A stretch of DNA of 64,000 nucleotides from Plantago major (taxonomy: Eukaryota > Streptophyta > Magnoliopsida > Lamiales > Plantaginaceae): assembly GCA_026545765.1 (NCBI GenBank), contig CM048844.1, positions 24,126,237 through 24,190,236 of the forward strand. The letters are read 5' to 3'. The notes under the pieces are model-generated. The model did no database searches. It had not been told where the DNA came from and was given only the letters and a program-made list of their open reading frames with translations. The translations under genes were made by a program, and so were the position numbers. Within the stretch, counting starts at the first letter, position 1. Each line of letters begins with the position of its first letter. Positions 11,453-23,225 of the stretch are shown in pieces.

Positions 11453-11471
11453 GTTCCCACAGACGGCGCCA
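11453..11471 (-). other. Primer binding site of the Tat element
   Basis: The minus strand reads TGGCGCCGTCTGTGGGAAC three bases inside the 5' LTR. TGGCGCC is the common start of plant Ty3/gypsy primer sites, complementary to a tRNA 3' end ending in CCA. The exact tRNA is not settled here. It confirms 11475-12327 as the 5' LTR. Confidence 0.88.
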
Positions 11472-11474
11472 ATA

Positions 11475-12327
11475 TGATGTATGGTAAAACTGGATTAGTC
11501 ATATAGTCTAGATCTCGATCACAGAAAAAGTCCGCCTGGAGCTTAGGAATGGTTCGTTAGTTCATCAAGGTTCAGTCAAAGACCTTTAAGTCTAGTGGTC
11601 CGGCTATAGGTTACAGTCCGTCTTGAGGAAATGAGTCTCTTAGGAAGTTGGTCCTTCCAACAACAATGGTCCGTCAATCTTGAAGGTCCGACTTCGAGTA
11701 AGGGTCCGTCACTTGAACACTTGGGTGGATAATCTGTAATCAAGAGGAGAAGGGGTTAGACCCTTTTGGACCGATTTGCCTAAGACAAACCGGACTCGGA
11801 CTCAACGTGTTAAGAGGTTGTTCAAGCTGGGGCTCGGACCTCAAAACCTAGAGAGTGGAATATTGAGAAGTAGTTGCTTACCATTATGAGGAGTAAATGC
11901 CCTCCTATTTATAGTGGTGAGGAGGGTGCAGCCTCTGACATCCCGGAGTTTGGTCGGCCTAGCGAGATAGTGACACGTAGTCTCGGCGTAGGGAGGCGCG
12001 TTTATGCTACGCTCGGATAGATGACGTGTCTTAGTATGACCCATCAGAGTCTTGTACCTCGGACTCTGCCCTGATGGCGGTCCTTAAGAAGGACAGTAGC
12101 CACTTGATGTAGATTAGTTCCGAGACTTGGATAGTGGGGGTCGGACCTCTCCACTTCCTGTCTCGGTCTTCTCGGAGAGTATTGGTGACAAAATACTGGA
12201 ATCCGGTTTTTGAGGGTTATGGCGACGGATATCATGGTTACGACGGACTCTTTCCCCGAGGGATATTTCGAATCGTCTAGATCGTCTTGAGTCGTGAGGT
12301 TGGTGGCGGACTTAAAGGTACATATCA
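11475..12327 (-). repeat. 5' LTR of the Tat element
   Basis: Partner of 242-1090, same TG...CA ends, 853 bp. Differences are scattered substitutions and a few small indels, including an extra short block near 12275-12290. Right flank is TATAT. Confidence 0.93.
11905..11913 (-). promoter_or_regulatory. TATA box in the 5' LTR
   Basis: TATAAATAG on the minus strand, also present in the other LTR at 674-682. Its position inside the LTR and orientation toward gag fit the promoter of the genomic transcript. Confidence 0.6.
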
Positions 12328-15291
12328 TATATTGTAGTAAAATTATTCACGCGATACTCAACTGCATACACTAATATGCAATTTTAGTGATTTTAACTTA
12401 TAAATACTCTTATAACATGTTAAACAGGTAATAAAAAATTTTGACGACCAAATAGTGTCTACCACCCACTATGGGATAGCTTTCAGGATTTTTGTCGCAG
12501 TCCTTCATGGATCATCAGCGCCGACTACCATGATCAGCTCCACGGCTCACTTGAACTCATGACACGTACGCTTATGTCCACGGTCTATGAGATTCTATGA
12601 TATAACTTCCATTAACTATACCTTTGGTGAAATCATTACAAGTACTTTGATAAGCTTTTACTCTAATAATTAATGTATACACAAATTTAGTATGGTGGTC
12701 CAAATCTAAGAAATAACCTGGTTCCACTTGATTTTGCATTTTCTTACCTCCACTATAGAATTCCTCTGCCGAGTCTATAAAGTGTTCAGTGGCCAAGTGT
12801 TCAAGTGAAACAAGTATATTTAGTCCTAAATGATAAAATTTGATCACCGGTTTCAAGTAAATTCATTGATAAACACCCACAACTAAAAAGTTATGTCTTT
12901 GCGGGATGGAGGAAGTATTGATTTCGGAATTTTGGCTTTTCCAATTTATGGGCTCACATGACCAAGAATTATTGATGTACCAGCACGTATGCGTGTATCG
13001 AATTCCGCCCAAATGTACGTTGTCCCAACAATCCTAAGTGCAAATCTGCATCAGGTTTATTGTCATAACATTGACAAGAAGCTGCTGAGGAGAGGTGTTA
13101 AATGTATGGGGTTAAGTGTCTCTTCTCTGCAGCTGTAATACTATGACTCGTTAAGAATCGATTCACATAATTAAAGAAAAGACGAAGGTCATATCAGGCA
13201 TACATTCATGTCCCTAAATTTGTTTCTGTTTCTAATTTTTTTAATGGATTATAAATCATCCATGATGTGGTTGATGTTATAAGGCTGTGAATGAAATGAA
13301 TAAATGCTATATGGTCCATTAATTGTTAGCCTACCAACCTAAGCATACAGTTAGTTAAACTGATTAAATGGTTTCACAAATCACAAATAAGCTGGCTTAA
13401 TGTGATGGTTCAATTTTGTTTGTTCATAAAACTAGTGAATCAGAAATAATCTGTACACTTAGCTTGAGGGTGACTGAACATTTTTAAAGCTAATTTGCCT
13501 GATATTAGCAAGCCAGTGTGATTGTAGTAGGGTCAGAAAACATGTGCTTCAATTAAGTAGCACATGAATGGTAGATGGAATGGTTTTAAATTGTCTTTGT
13601 AGGGAATATGATGATGGGATGGGTACTGTTGTGCTAATAGTGAAGATTTTCGTTAAACTACTCTATGTCGTGACATATTTTATGTGCGATAGTAAATGTC
13701 ACGTTTTCAGTTTTGTCAAATTATATACTCATGCACACTAACAAATTTAGCGTGACATAATTCTCACTATTTTTACGTTAAACATTAATCTCCGTGTTCA
13801 AAATCAAATATAATATTTGATTTTGGACGAGAGTGATTGTCTGTAGGTTCCACTGGCAAGTGGCAATCATACTGTTTAGGAAATATTTTGTGTCCATAAA
13901 GCACATAATGATAAAAACAACCGAACATTTATCTCTGATGGGTTATCTGAGGCAAATCATGATGATGAAATGTACAGGAAGAGTCTGAAATGGACTGAGT
14001 TTAGGGAAAAGCTAAGAGGGTTGATTATTGAGTATCGATTGTGACACCATTAGTAAGATTAATCAATCCATTTAAGACTTGTGACATTGACACCCAAAAC
14101 TCCACCTAATAGTGAATACAATGAGGTCCAAGCTTTAACTAGCTAGCCTCATTGTTCAAGGGATAACCACCAAATCCTTTCAAGATTGATTTGCTGTAAC
14201 AGTAAACTGATGGATAGTTGTCTGATAGTAGCAATGAAGTTCTTCTACTGTAACGCTTGACCGGGCATTAGTTTATAGGATAGATGCAAGTCTCGTACAG
14301 ATATGTAACAAGAGTCTAGTTCATGAGTAAATACGCAACTCTTATAGCAAATCCGATTTTGTAAGCATTGGTAATAACATGCGGGTAAATCAGAGGAATG
14401 TGTGAAATACCTGGGTGTATGGTGGAGTGGTTTTGTGCATAAAAAATAGAGCTTTCACAGGAATTTACTATCCGGACATCTCATTACATGAACACAATGA
14501 GGTGCGCTCCAGACAAAAAGACAACAATACATAGGTTATGCAATTGTTTTCCAGGAGAGAATTAGATAAATCCAGTTTTCACTTGGAACTAAGTTGGCAG
14601 CATTGATTACCATCACTTTGATCTTCATTCATTGCCTTGTCAGTTTGTCAATTCAGCTGACACACTGCCTAGTTACCGACTCCACGTAGTTGGTTACACA
14701 GTACCTGTGTCAGATTCATTTATCTCTACTATCAACGAACACAATACACACCAATGCAAGAGCACATACCTATCAAGTCTGCACAAGTATACCCCAGTGA
14801 TATAATGTCGAGAAAGCAAACCGACTACTCTTACAGAAGCAACAGACCTGACAACATATTCAACATCTGGATTTCCAAATTTTTATGATCTAGACTTTCA
14901 GGTATTGAAAGATCTCATCAACAATGGGTTGATGAATTCAAATCCCCAAAAAAATGATACCTTTACACAAACCAAGAGGTAACATATACTACATGTTTAT
15001 GCATTTCATCACGCCACATTGTGCCTCTCTCAAGTTACACAGAAAGGTGGTCACTGTTACAGTCGAACAGACACAAACAAGAAGAGCAAAGTACACGGAT
15101 AACATTCATTTAATGGTACCCTCCACATCCAAAAGATTGCAGAGGTCACATCCCTGACTAAAACTTACTGGTCCACAGGATAAGGTCCAGCAAGTTCATT
15201 ACTTGATTTACAACTAGCAGCTTTCATGAATTTGTACTGGGTATAGAATAATTTTATGTCCTGCAGCAAACAAGTATCTCGGTCAAGACCT
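12328..15291. other. Intergenic, no gene recognised
   Basis: AT-rich non-coding DNA between the Tat element and the INO80D-like gene. A 94-codon open frame on the minus strand (12572-12856) has no recognisable domain. The stretch GCGGGATGGAGGAAGTA near 12902 resembles the outer end of a Stowaway-type MITE, but I cannot find its partner. Roughly the last 100-300 bases are expected to be the 3' UTR of the INO80D-like gene. Confidence 0.5.
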
Positions 15292-18200
15292 TCAAGAATG
15301 GTTCTCCTGCTTCACTTCACCTATTTCCAGTTTCGCTTGTTGCGCAGCTCTTCTCTTGCTCATGATTTGGCGGACATACTCACTAGTTAGAACATGGAAC
15401 TTAGGTGCACACTTACTAGTTGAGGAGGCGCTAAGACCTGCCTTCTTTAGCGCTCGCACCATATATCTATCAGCCTTTTCATAGTGGGAAGCACAGTAAG
15501 AAGGGACGGTTGAACTCAGTATAGGTTTTCCACACAGTATTGGTCCTGTAGCAGAACTGCACAAAAAACCACAAAGCGAAAGGAAAAAAATCAGTTTCGG
15601 TTGAAAAATGTTTAAAAGAGATCAGACAATCATCCCTTGAGAAGGAAAGCAAACCAAAAAACAAACACTGTGAGGTAAATTCATCACCAAAATCCTGAAT
15701 ACTTCCTAGGTGCACACATTTTGCTAACTCAAGAGGACAAGAAACATATCAGGAAAAAGTTTCACAATAGGCAAAATATATCATTATTCTGCATTCCGAG
15801 CTTGCAAGGTTCACAGTCTCATCCTATGCACAGAGAATTGCATTCTCCATGCAAAACATAATTACGGGGTAGAATGGCACATCTATACATAAATAACTAA
15901 ATTAAATAACTTTATTCATGTGAATTAAAATAGCTAATGAGCTCATCTTTTTGGGTAGGATTGAGTACACTTAGTAATAAGAACTCTTAAAGCATACTCG
16001 ATCCGTCCCAAAAAAGATGTGCACATTAACTATTCTCATACATATTCATAAAGTATTAAAATTTTATATTTACCATTCTGCCCCCTACTTATGTTTTGCT
16101 TGAGAATATTATCATATGAATATATGATAGTTTTTAGTTAGGGAAAATATGTCCAATAAAAGCATTTACTCATATTTCAGGACAAAAAAAAAAAATCTAA
16201 TGAGCTCATCATTGTGGATTTGTGGTATGGAGGGGTATTTGTTAAGATAAGGGATCCTGTGAATTCTTTGATTTTTAGGCAACTATATTAGTGTTGCATT
16301 TAGACCGTGGAAACTGGAAAGTTTGATGGTAAACTTTTTACCTACTAAATGTGTACCTCTAGAAAATAGAGCAGGTGTTAGATTAACAGAGAGTGAGTAT
16401 TAGAAATAGGGATATATAATTTCATTTAATGATGTCTCTGAAAGTATTTTAGATATTAGTACTAGGAAAGAAACATGTTTTTTCTTCAACCAAAGCTTGA
16501 AGACCAAACAAGGCCAATATAATTCTTGGACTAATTTACCCTGTGGAGACCTACAATCCCCTACCTAAACTATTAGTAATATATAATTGTGGACCTTGCG
16601 AACTTCAACTTCCAACTGACAGCTACCTTAACTATCATTTCTACCTACAGCACCTGTCGATTTTCACCTAGGAATCAACTCATACTTTCTAATTAATTAA
16701 CAAATTTCGCACTTTCATATAGAAAACCTCAACTATTCAACACTTCCTTGCCAAGAAACTGACATGTGCACATTACTTCCACAACCAGGAACTCACAGTT
16801 ACCATGGGGGCAGCAAAGTGTAAAACTTAATAGAATTCAGGTAGCAAAGTGTAATTATCCCATTTACTTTGGTTCACCTACTTGATTCGTCTCCTTTTTA
16901 CACACTCCAAAATTACCCTTCCAAACCCAAAAGATAAGAAACAAGTGGTGCACAGTGAGTATATAGAAATGTGAATTCCTATATGCATATTAGTATATTA
17001 CAGAGTGAAACACCCAAAACATCTTTAAATGTCCCCCAAATGTTGTTATTTGCGCTCAATTAAGTCAATAATTAATCATAATAGGAGATTGAGCAAATCA
17101 TTCGATGTTTCAGGCACAACAAATATTGGAGAAATTTAAAAAAAAAAAAACATCCACGATTATATTGAGGTATAGCATGCAAGAAAATATGTATTAATGC
17201 CAACCATGCAGAGAGAGAGCACAAAACAAAAACTATGACAAAATGTGAGTATGCATGTTTATCCGTTTGTTTCTAGCTATTATCCACACAACATACACTG
17301 ATACTACCTCGTTAAAATGATCTTGATTTTACCGCACTCTTTGGTACAGCAACTGACAATTCAACACCAACCAGGAATAAAATATATTTAGGTTTGCCCT
17401 GTGATAATGGAAACAAATGCCATTGAGTAATCTTATACTACAAAAGTATATGCCTGCATCTCTTGAATTACTATCTATGTTTTCTTGCGATTATCCTTAC
17501 ATGAACCAATATAAATATCCTTACACATCCATCAACCCACATTTACACTCATTGGATAGCTATTCTAATTGAACATAAATGTTTTCCAACACTCCACCCC
17601 AACCCACACCCTAACAGCTATTGCAGTCGATTCTATAGTACTGCTTAGCGCCCACAAAGATCATTCCCAAGAAATCTTCAGGTCTCTTAAGGAATATAAG
17701 ACCACTCAAATTACAAATGTAGAATCCCATATGATCCTTGCTATACAATTAATCCATCCCACACACTATATGAAGCATATCAACAATAGACAGATACACA
17801 TATCAACAGGAAGGATGACCATTAGAATACCACCATAAACAGCTAACATATCACCAGCACAATGCCCTTACCGGTAAGCATGCATAATCAAAAGCACACA
17901 CAAGCCACAAGGTTCATCTAACTAAGCATAAAACAAAAATTCAAAGTACACGATCATCGTAAAGCTCAACATTACAAAGAAACATATCAATTTATGATGA
18001 CAAACCTCTTTATGGAGAAATTACAAGCCTTGTAAAGCTTCTGCTTAGCGTCAGACAGTATATGCATAGAACAAAACCTCGTCAAAGCCATGGGTTTCGC
18101 CTTACATCCATGAACACCACACCGATTGGGTGATTCACCACCGTAACCATTAACACCACCAGCATTCTCTCCATTGGCATCGCCATCAATTTTCCCCTCT

Positions 18201-18490
18201 TCATCGTCATCCTCCACAAAGGGGCTTCTGCCATACTCCAAGTAATACTCCCTGTACTTCCATTTCAAGTCCTCCATCAACGCCCAATAGTGATCGCGGT
18301 AGATGCGGGCCAGCTGCTTGACCCTTCGGGCCCGACGTCGGATGACTTCGGGCCGGGTGAGAAGGGCTGAGTTGGCTAAAGCGGCGTCCGTTTCGGAGCC
18401 GTCGATCTTGATGGGGGCGGAGGAAGGGCGGTCGGCCATTCCGGTGGGTTTGGGGGGAGGGTTTTGGCTGGTTCCGGTGGCTGACAGCAT
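15292..18490 (-). CDS. INO80 complex subunit D-like protein
   Basis: Two exons: 18006-18490 and 15292-15556, joined across a 2449-bp intron (donor AG|GTTTGT, acceptor TTTGTGCAG). The protein is 249 aa. Residues about 80-125 form a basic helical stretch (RRRARRVKQLARIYRDHYW). An acidic linker follows (EDDDEEG), then a bipartite Cys/His module: CGVHGCKAKPMALTRFCSMH and, after the splice, CGKPILSSTVPSYCASH, the 'potential DNA-binding domain' zf-C3Hc3H shared by INO80D and KANSL2. Known role: accessory subunit of the INO80 chromatin-remodelling complex in the nucleus; plant members are little studied. I chose the ATG at 18490; an in-frame ATG at 18439 is an alternative. The intron cuts the zinc module in two. 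A Mutator-like element lies about 150 bp upstream of the start and probably changed its promoter or leader. Confidence 0.85.
15995..16190. repeat. Possible decayed Stowaway-type MITE
   Basis: In the INO80D intron. The left end TACTCGATCCGTCCC followed by AAAAAAGATGTGCACATT is close to the plant Stowaway consensus end (TACTCCCTCCGTCCC). A matching inverted right end is not clear; only a weak AGGACAAAA near 16178 is seen. Call rests on one end. Confidence 0.35.
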
Positions 18491-18663
18491 CAGGATTTGA
18501 CTGGAGTGAATGTGATTTTGGAGTGTGATTGTTTGGCAAGGGTTTTGTATAGGGGTGGGAAGGTACAATGGTTCATGCATAATGTACAATTTGTCAGATT
18601 TCAGTTTTGTTCCTTTTTGTTTTTTTTTTTGTTGAGTACGTTTTGCGAAAGACCCCCTATATA

Positions 18664-18686
18664 TAGGAAAGTCCAAAAAGTCCACT
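18664..18686 (+). repeat. Left inverted repeat of the Mutator-like element
   Basis: 23 bp identical to the reverse complement of 21780-21802. It begins TAGGAAAGTCC and ends AAGTCCACT. It is preceded by 18 bp with partial inverted similarity to the right end. Confidence 0.85.
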
Positions 18687-18689
18687 TAA

Positions 18690-21100
18690 ACGTTAAAACT
18701 AGACAATTTACCTTAAAAACTAGATAGTCTAATTTTTCGCGGGTCGACCCGCCGGGCTGGGTCAACCCGCGATTTTTTTTTTTTAAATAAGTTACTTAGC
18801 TCATAACAATGTTCATCCAAATCCACATGTTATGATTTTTACATCAAATTACAGTTTTATCAAATAGTCTATGTTTACCGTAAAAATGTCTATGTTTAAC
18901 ATGCATACATTAGTAACAACCTATTTATCCAATGAAAAAAAATTACAAAAATAAACATGAACTTCAATTTCATTCATCAAACAATAAATTTTAGTATACA
19001 AAATAATCAAAAATTTACAACCTATAAAAATACATGTATTTTTAAAAAACATTAAATAAATCTACAAAAAATAGCTTTCATCACACTCGACTTGTTCGTA
19101 GACACCTTCTTCCACAACGTTTCAATTTCTTTGTTCGGCCACCATTTTTACGAAAACCTAAAACATACAACAAAAACATCAAAAAAAACATATACAATTT
19201 CTACTAAAACATAGAATATTTAATTAAAAAAACTAGACAATTTATAGTAAAAAATAGACGATTTATAAAAAAAACTAAACCAACAACAACAAACAACATA
19301 GACAATTTCTACTAAATCATAGCCAATTTATACAAAAAAAACTAGACAATTTACAGTAAAACATAGACAATTTACAGTAAAACATAGACAATTTATACTA
19401 AACATATAATTTTTATACAAAAAACTAGACAATTTATAGTAAAACATAGACAATATACTCTAAAAACTGTATAATATCCACTAAAAACTGTATAAACTTC
19501 CTAAATAATTATGTTCATGTTTGATAATAAAACTAGACAATATTTTGTAAAAACTAGACAATATCCTCTAAAAACTAGACAAAACTTTCTAGATAATTAT
19601 ATTCATGTTTGATAATAAAACTAGACAATATTTTTTAAAAACTAGACAATATCCTCTAAAAACTAAACAAAACTTCTTACACAATTATGTTCATGTTTGA
19701 TAATAAAACTAGACAATATTTCGTAAAAACTAGACAATATCCTCTAAAAACTAGACAAAACTTCTTAGACAATTATGTTCATGTTTGATAATAAAACTAG
19801 ATAATATTTCCTAAAAACTAGACAATATCATCTAAAAACTAGACAAAACTTCATAGACAATTATGTTCATGTTTGATAATGAAATTAGGCAGTATTTCCT
19901 AAAAACTAGACAATATCCTCTAAAAACTAGACATAATTTCTACAATTATGTTCATGTTTGATAATAAAACTGTATAATATTTCAGAAAACAATATTTCAG
20001 AAAAACAAGACAATATCCTCTAAAAACTAGAAAAACTTCCTAGACAATTATGTTCATGTTTGATAATAAAACTACAATATTTCCTAAAACTAGACAAGAT
20101 CCTCTAAAAACTAGACAAAAACATAAATTAAAATCAGAATCAACAGATCTAGCAAAAACATTCATATCAAAACTCAACAAACACCATCAAGACATCGAAA
20201 CTAACTTACATGCTTGTAACATAAAATTCAATTACAAACCATAAAATTGAACTCGAATTTGCGATCGCACATTCCAGAAACAAAGAATCACGCCATCAAA
20301 CAGAAGTAACTTAATTGCATTTGGAACATTGAGAAAACACACAACTGAAGCAAACGCAAATCAAATCAAATGCTGAAAACAATCAAAGCAACAAAAAATT
20401 GGAGAATCAGATAACACAGATCCAAAGTCACAAACGAAGCAGAAACTAGCATTTTCAGCTCAATTTCACAAACGAAGCAGAACAATTGAAAAATTGAACT
20501 CGAATTTGCGATCGAAGAGACGAACCTCAGAGAGTCTGCTGCTTCACGTTCGTCACCTTCTTAAACTCCAACAACGCGTTCTGAAACATCAATCGACGCA
20601 TCAGAAAAACTAGACCATATGTGTTAAAAGCTAGACAATTTCACGTAAAAACTAGACAATTTCACATAAAAACTAGACCATATGTGTTAAAAGCTAAAAC
20701 ATAAGGTATTTACATAAAAACTAGATAATTTCGCATAAAAACTAGACAATTTCACACAAAACATTCAGAAAATACAAACAAACAACAAATCCCCACCAAA
20801 CACATATACAGTGTACACAACCACATAGCAAATCTAAAAATCATAAAAAGTAGGTGATACATGTTAAAAACTAGATAATACATACTAAAACCTAGACAGT
20901 TTCCCACAAAAATGTTCAAAACAGACATACATACCTGATCATAAAATTCAACTGTAAATCAACAGATCTAGCAAAAATCGCTCCAGAAACATATACAGTT
21001 GTACACCACAGCATAGCAAAAGGTAAAACGTAGAGTATTTTCATGTAAAACTAGACAATAAATACTAAAACCTAGATAGTTTCACACAAAATGAACCACA
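18690..21100. repeat. Dispersed short repeat, core ACTAGACAAT
   Basis: Dozens of copies of a degenerate 15-17-bp unit, roughly TAAAAACTAGACAATTT, spread across the Mutator-like element in one orientation, with variants CATAGACAATTT and CTAGATAATTT. Denser blocks are at 19200-20120, 20600-20770 and 20860-21080. Subterminal short repeats of this kind in other DNA transposons bind transposase; whether these do is unknown. Confidence 0.8.
19500..20115. repeat. 88-bp tandem array (higher-order repeat)
   Basis: The anchor ATTATGTTCATGTTTGATAA recurs at 19508, 19596, 19684, 19772, 19860, 19945 and 20047. The first four intervals are exactly 88 bp, then 85 and 102. Each unit holds three copies of the short CTAGACAA-type motif (tails such as TATTTC, TATCCTC and AACTTC). 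It looks like a higher-order unit amplified from the short repeat. Confidence 0.9.
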
Positions 21101-21139
21101 GATCTAAAAAACTACATATCTAGCGAATAAACTATACCG

Positions 21140-21668
21140 GAAACAGAATTAAGAAGGAGAGGAAGCTCCTACGCAGCTTTCTTGATTGCCTCTACATCGG
21201 GGAAATTTGGCTAATTTTTTTGTAGTTGGATCTCCAAGCTTTTGGAATTCTTTCTGTTCACTTGTTCCGTATTCGATTCCGCCATTTAATACCTATCAAG
21301 CAAAAACGAGTAGAAAAAAGGTTAAAATCACCGATTAAACAGAAAACGAACTGAAAACAACTTTAAAAACACAAACAAAACGAGTTTCAACAGACACGAT
21401 GGATCGGATGAAAACACAATAAAATAAGCAACAACCGTCGAAACCGCCAAATCAAGCATACATCATCGATTAAGCAAACGAAGCAACAAAAGGCAAAACG
21501 AACACAAAAACAAGAGAATCGAGTTAAAACATACATTACCGAGAATCAAGAATGAAACCGCTCCAGAAACTAGGTTTTTCGCCAAAAAAGGAGAGAAATC
21601 GGAGAAAAATGGAAAGAATCTGCTGAAAATGGGAAAAAAAGGGGAAAAAAACCTATTTATACTATACC
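21140..21668 (-). other. Gene-like island inside the Mutator-like element
   Basis: Minus strand, in order: TATA box TATAAATAGG (21661-21652), a pyrimidine-rich leader, splice donor at 21540 (CTCG|GTAATG), acceptor GATAG with exon start at 21292, and an ATG at 21285 (TTAAATGGCGG). The frame from that ATG reads about 50 codons to 21140 but has TAG at 21211-21213 and a second TAG further on. Further short exon-like islands with splice-like edges are at about 20525-20590 and 19100-19165. I do not recognise the product. It may be a captured and decayed host gene or the wreck of the element's own gene. Confidence 0.4.
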
Positions 21669-21779
21669 CATATTTAAAACGGTATGACCCGGATAATTTT
21701 CGACCCGAAAACCCGGTAATTTGACCCGCGAAAATGAAAATGGGCCAATGTAAAAACTAGCCAATTTCTGTAGAAAACC

Positions 21780-21802
21780 AGTGGACTTTTTGGACTTTCC
21801 TA
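21780..21802 (-). repeat. Right inverted repeat of the Mutator-like element
   Basis: Perfect inverted partner of 18664-18686. It lies 25 bp inside the right target duplication. Confidence 0.85.
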
Positions 21803-21838
21803 ATAGTATAGGACTTTTATAAGACTAAGTACGTTTTG

Positions 21839-23225
21839 TTATGAGCTTTTCTTGGGAATTGGACCGTTTCATAATACAAACTCTTAAACTGTCAGTGACA
21901 AATATATTTACAAAAACGAAAAATCTTGTACTAATCAGGCACTTCATGCAGGTGAGTGAAGATCCCATACTTAGAACCAATATGAAGTTGACGACTTTGT
22001 TCAAACAAAGTTTCACTCTAGGGTAGATGGAGTCGGATAAAGGAGCAAGTTAACTTGTGCGTGAACGCATATGACGGGGGTCTGTGCGAGCTCTTGGGAA
22101 TAAGAGTGGTCACAACGACGACGACTTCCTCGAGTACGCGCAAGTGATATATACACAAAATCATCCAAAACACGAGGAGTCCTAGTTGATTCATTGTTGG
22201 GAAACTATGATGGTGTATAAGGAGTGGCAAAACAGAATGATTTACGAGTCTCGGATGAAAAAAGAAGTTTTGGCCTTTGAAGTGCATGATGGAGTTGAAG
22301 GTGAAGCTGAAAGTGAAGTTGGAGGTGAAGATGTTATTAAGAAAGTGGGGGAAGCGGAAGCAAACGTATGCACACAAGTGTTGAAAGTATTGATGGTTCG
22401 AAAACGTCCATTTGTTCATGATAAGGCGAAGGAACTAAAGAAGCAACCGATGTCAAACCAGTCTTCTCATTTGGACATTATAAGCACTCAGTGTATTAAG
22501 AGCCTGTAACATGTCTTCACGTAGTTTGTCATTGAATATTTACATCAACACACCATTCAAACAGGGTGTTCAAGCATTTTTTCTATAAGGAAATAACACG
22601 CGTATTAAGACCAATATACTATGTTTTCATGTAGTTTGTTTATGTCAATCAATGAAGTAGCTTCCTATGGTACTATCCTAACATGCTCACTGCCAAATGG
22701 ATGATTGAATGATTGATCTAAATGAGAGAGTGACTGAAATACGTCACACTACTTATTATTCATAACACCAACCTCTTATTGTAAAGTTATTAGTATCCTA
22801 AACAGCTAACTAAAACAATATTTAAATGAAGGGATGATACCTACTCAATAACGCATAATGGTAGTCAGATGTAATTTCTATCGCCTTTCACGCTAAGTAT
22901 GTTATGTTTGCTTATGTATAATTTGCATATGATTATGTAGTTCCACAACTAAATTCCGATCTTAAAGAAGAAAAATACCCAAGTGACTCATGAGACTTGG
23001 AACATCAAGGTGACCCAAGAGCCTTGCAAATGTTCAAACATAGGATAAAATAAAACAAGGTTCATCCACACATATTTTGCACCTCATCCAATTTCTAACC
23101 ATCCAAAGTTCCAAACCAAAACGCAACCCAAAACAAACATCAAAAAGCAAACCACCAATGCACAAATCCCAATATAGAAAAAGCAAAATTACAAATTGGT
23201 TAAACTAACAATCACAAGAAAGAAA
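21839..23225. other. Intergenic between INO80D and PGLP1, divergent promoters
   Basis: The two genes are divergent, so this stretch and 18491-18645 should hold both promoters and leaders, now separated by the Mutator-like element. A 107-codon plus-strand frame at 22186-22509 (Glu/Val-rich) has no recognisable domain or homologous look, and I do not call it a gene. No clear TATA box is seen before 23226. Confidence 0.5.

Larger units (their letters stand above)
242..12327 (-). mobile_element. Ty3/gypsy LTR retrotransposon, Tat lineage, defective
   Basis: Seen: two direct repeats (242-1090 and 11475-12327) bounded by TG...CA, a primer binding site next to the right copy, a polypurine tract next to the left copy, and gag-protease-RT-RNase H remnants on the minus strand, so the element reads right to left. 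Flanks are TATAC and TATAT, a target duplication with one mismatch. Established: plant Ty3/gypsy elements of the Tat group (Ogre/Retand type) carry a second, archaeal-type RNase H after the first, and often an extra antisense ORF near the 3' LTR; both occur here. No integrase is visible, and every retroviral-type frame holds stops or frameshifts, so this copy cannot move by itself. Length is about 12.1 kb including a 1.3-kb nested solo LTR. The two LTRs differ at roughly 45 of 850 positions by hand count, so the insertion is not recent. Confidence 0.93.
18646..21827. mobile_element. Mutator-like non-autonomous DNA transposon
   Basis: About 3.18 kb flanked by an 11-bp direct repeat AGTACGTTTTG (18635-18645 and 21828-21838), a length within the range of Mutator-superfamily target duplications. 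Near each end is a perfect 23-bp inverted repeat (18664-18686 and 21780-21802) with weaker inverted similarity outside it. Both subterminal regions have GC-rich blocks of GGGTCGACCC/ACCCG type (18738-18775 and 21680-21735). No transposase is readable. The interior is AT-rich and dominated by a short repeat and an 88-bp array. Superfamily is inferred from target duplication length and long inverted ends, not from protein. Confidence 0.72.

Noticed and set aside
237-12332. Perfect target duplication for the Tat element
   Set aside because: Flanks are TATAC and TATAT, so only four of five bases agree; reported as imperfect.
12572-12856. 94-codon minus-strand frame as a gene
   Set aside because: No recognisable motif, in repeat-like intergenic DNA.
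17569-17838. 89-codon plus-strand frame inside the INO80D intron
   Set aside because: Low-complexity Thr/His/Ile composition and antisense to a well-supported intron.
19500-20115. Evenly spaced repeats looked like a CRISPR array
   Set aside because: Plant nuclear context, whole 88-bp units repeat without unique spacers, and the region lies inside a transposon. It is a tandem repeat.
22186-22509. 107-codon plus-strand frame as a small gene
   Set aside because: No ATG context, domain, codon signal or splice support; Glu/Val-rich composition is compatible with chance. The minus strand has an equally long frame here.
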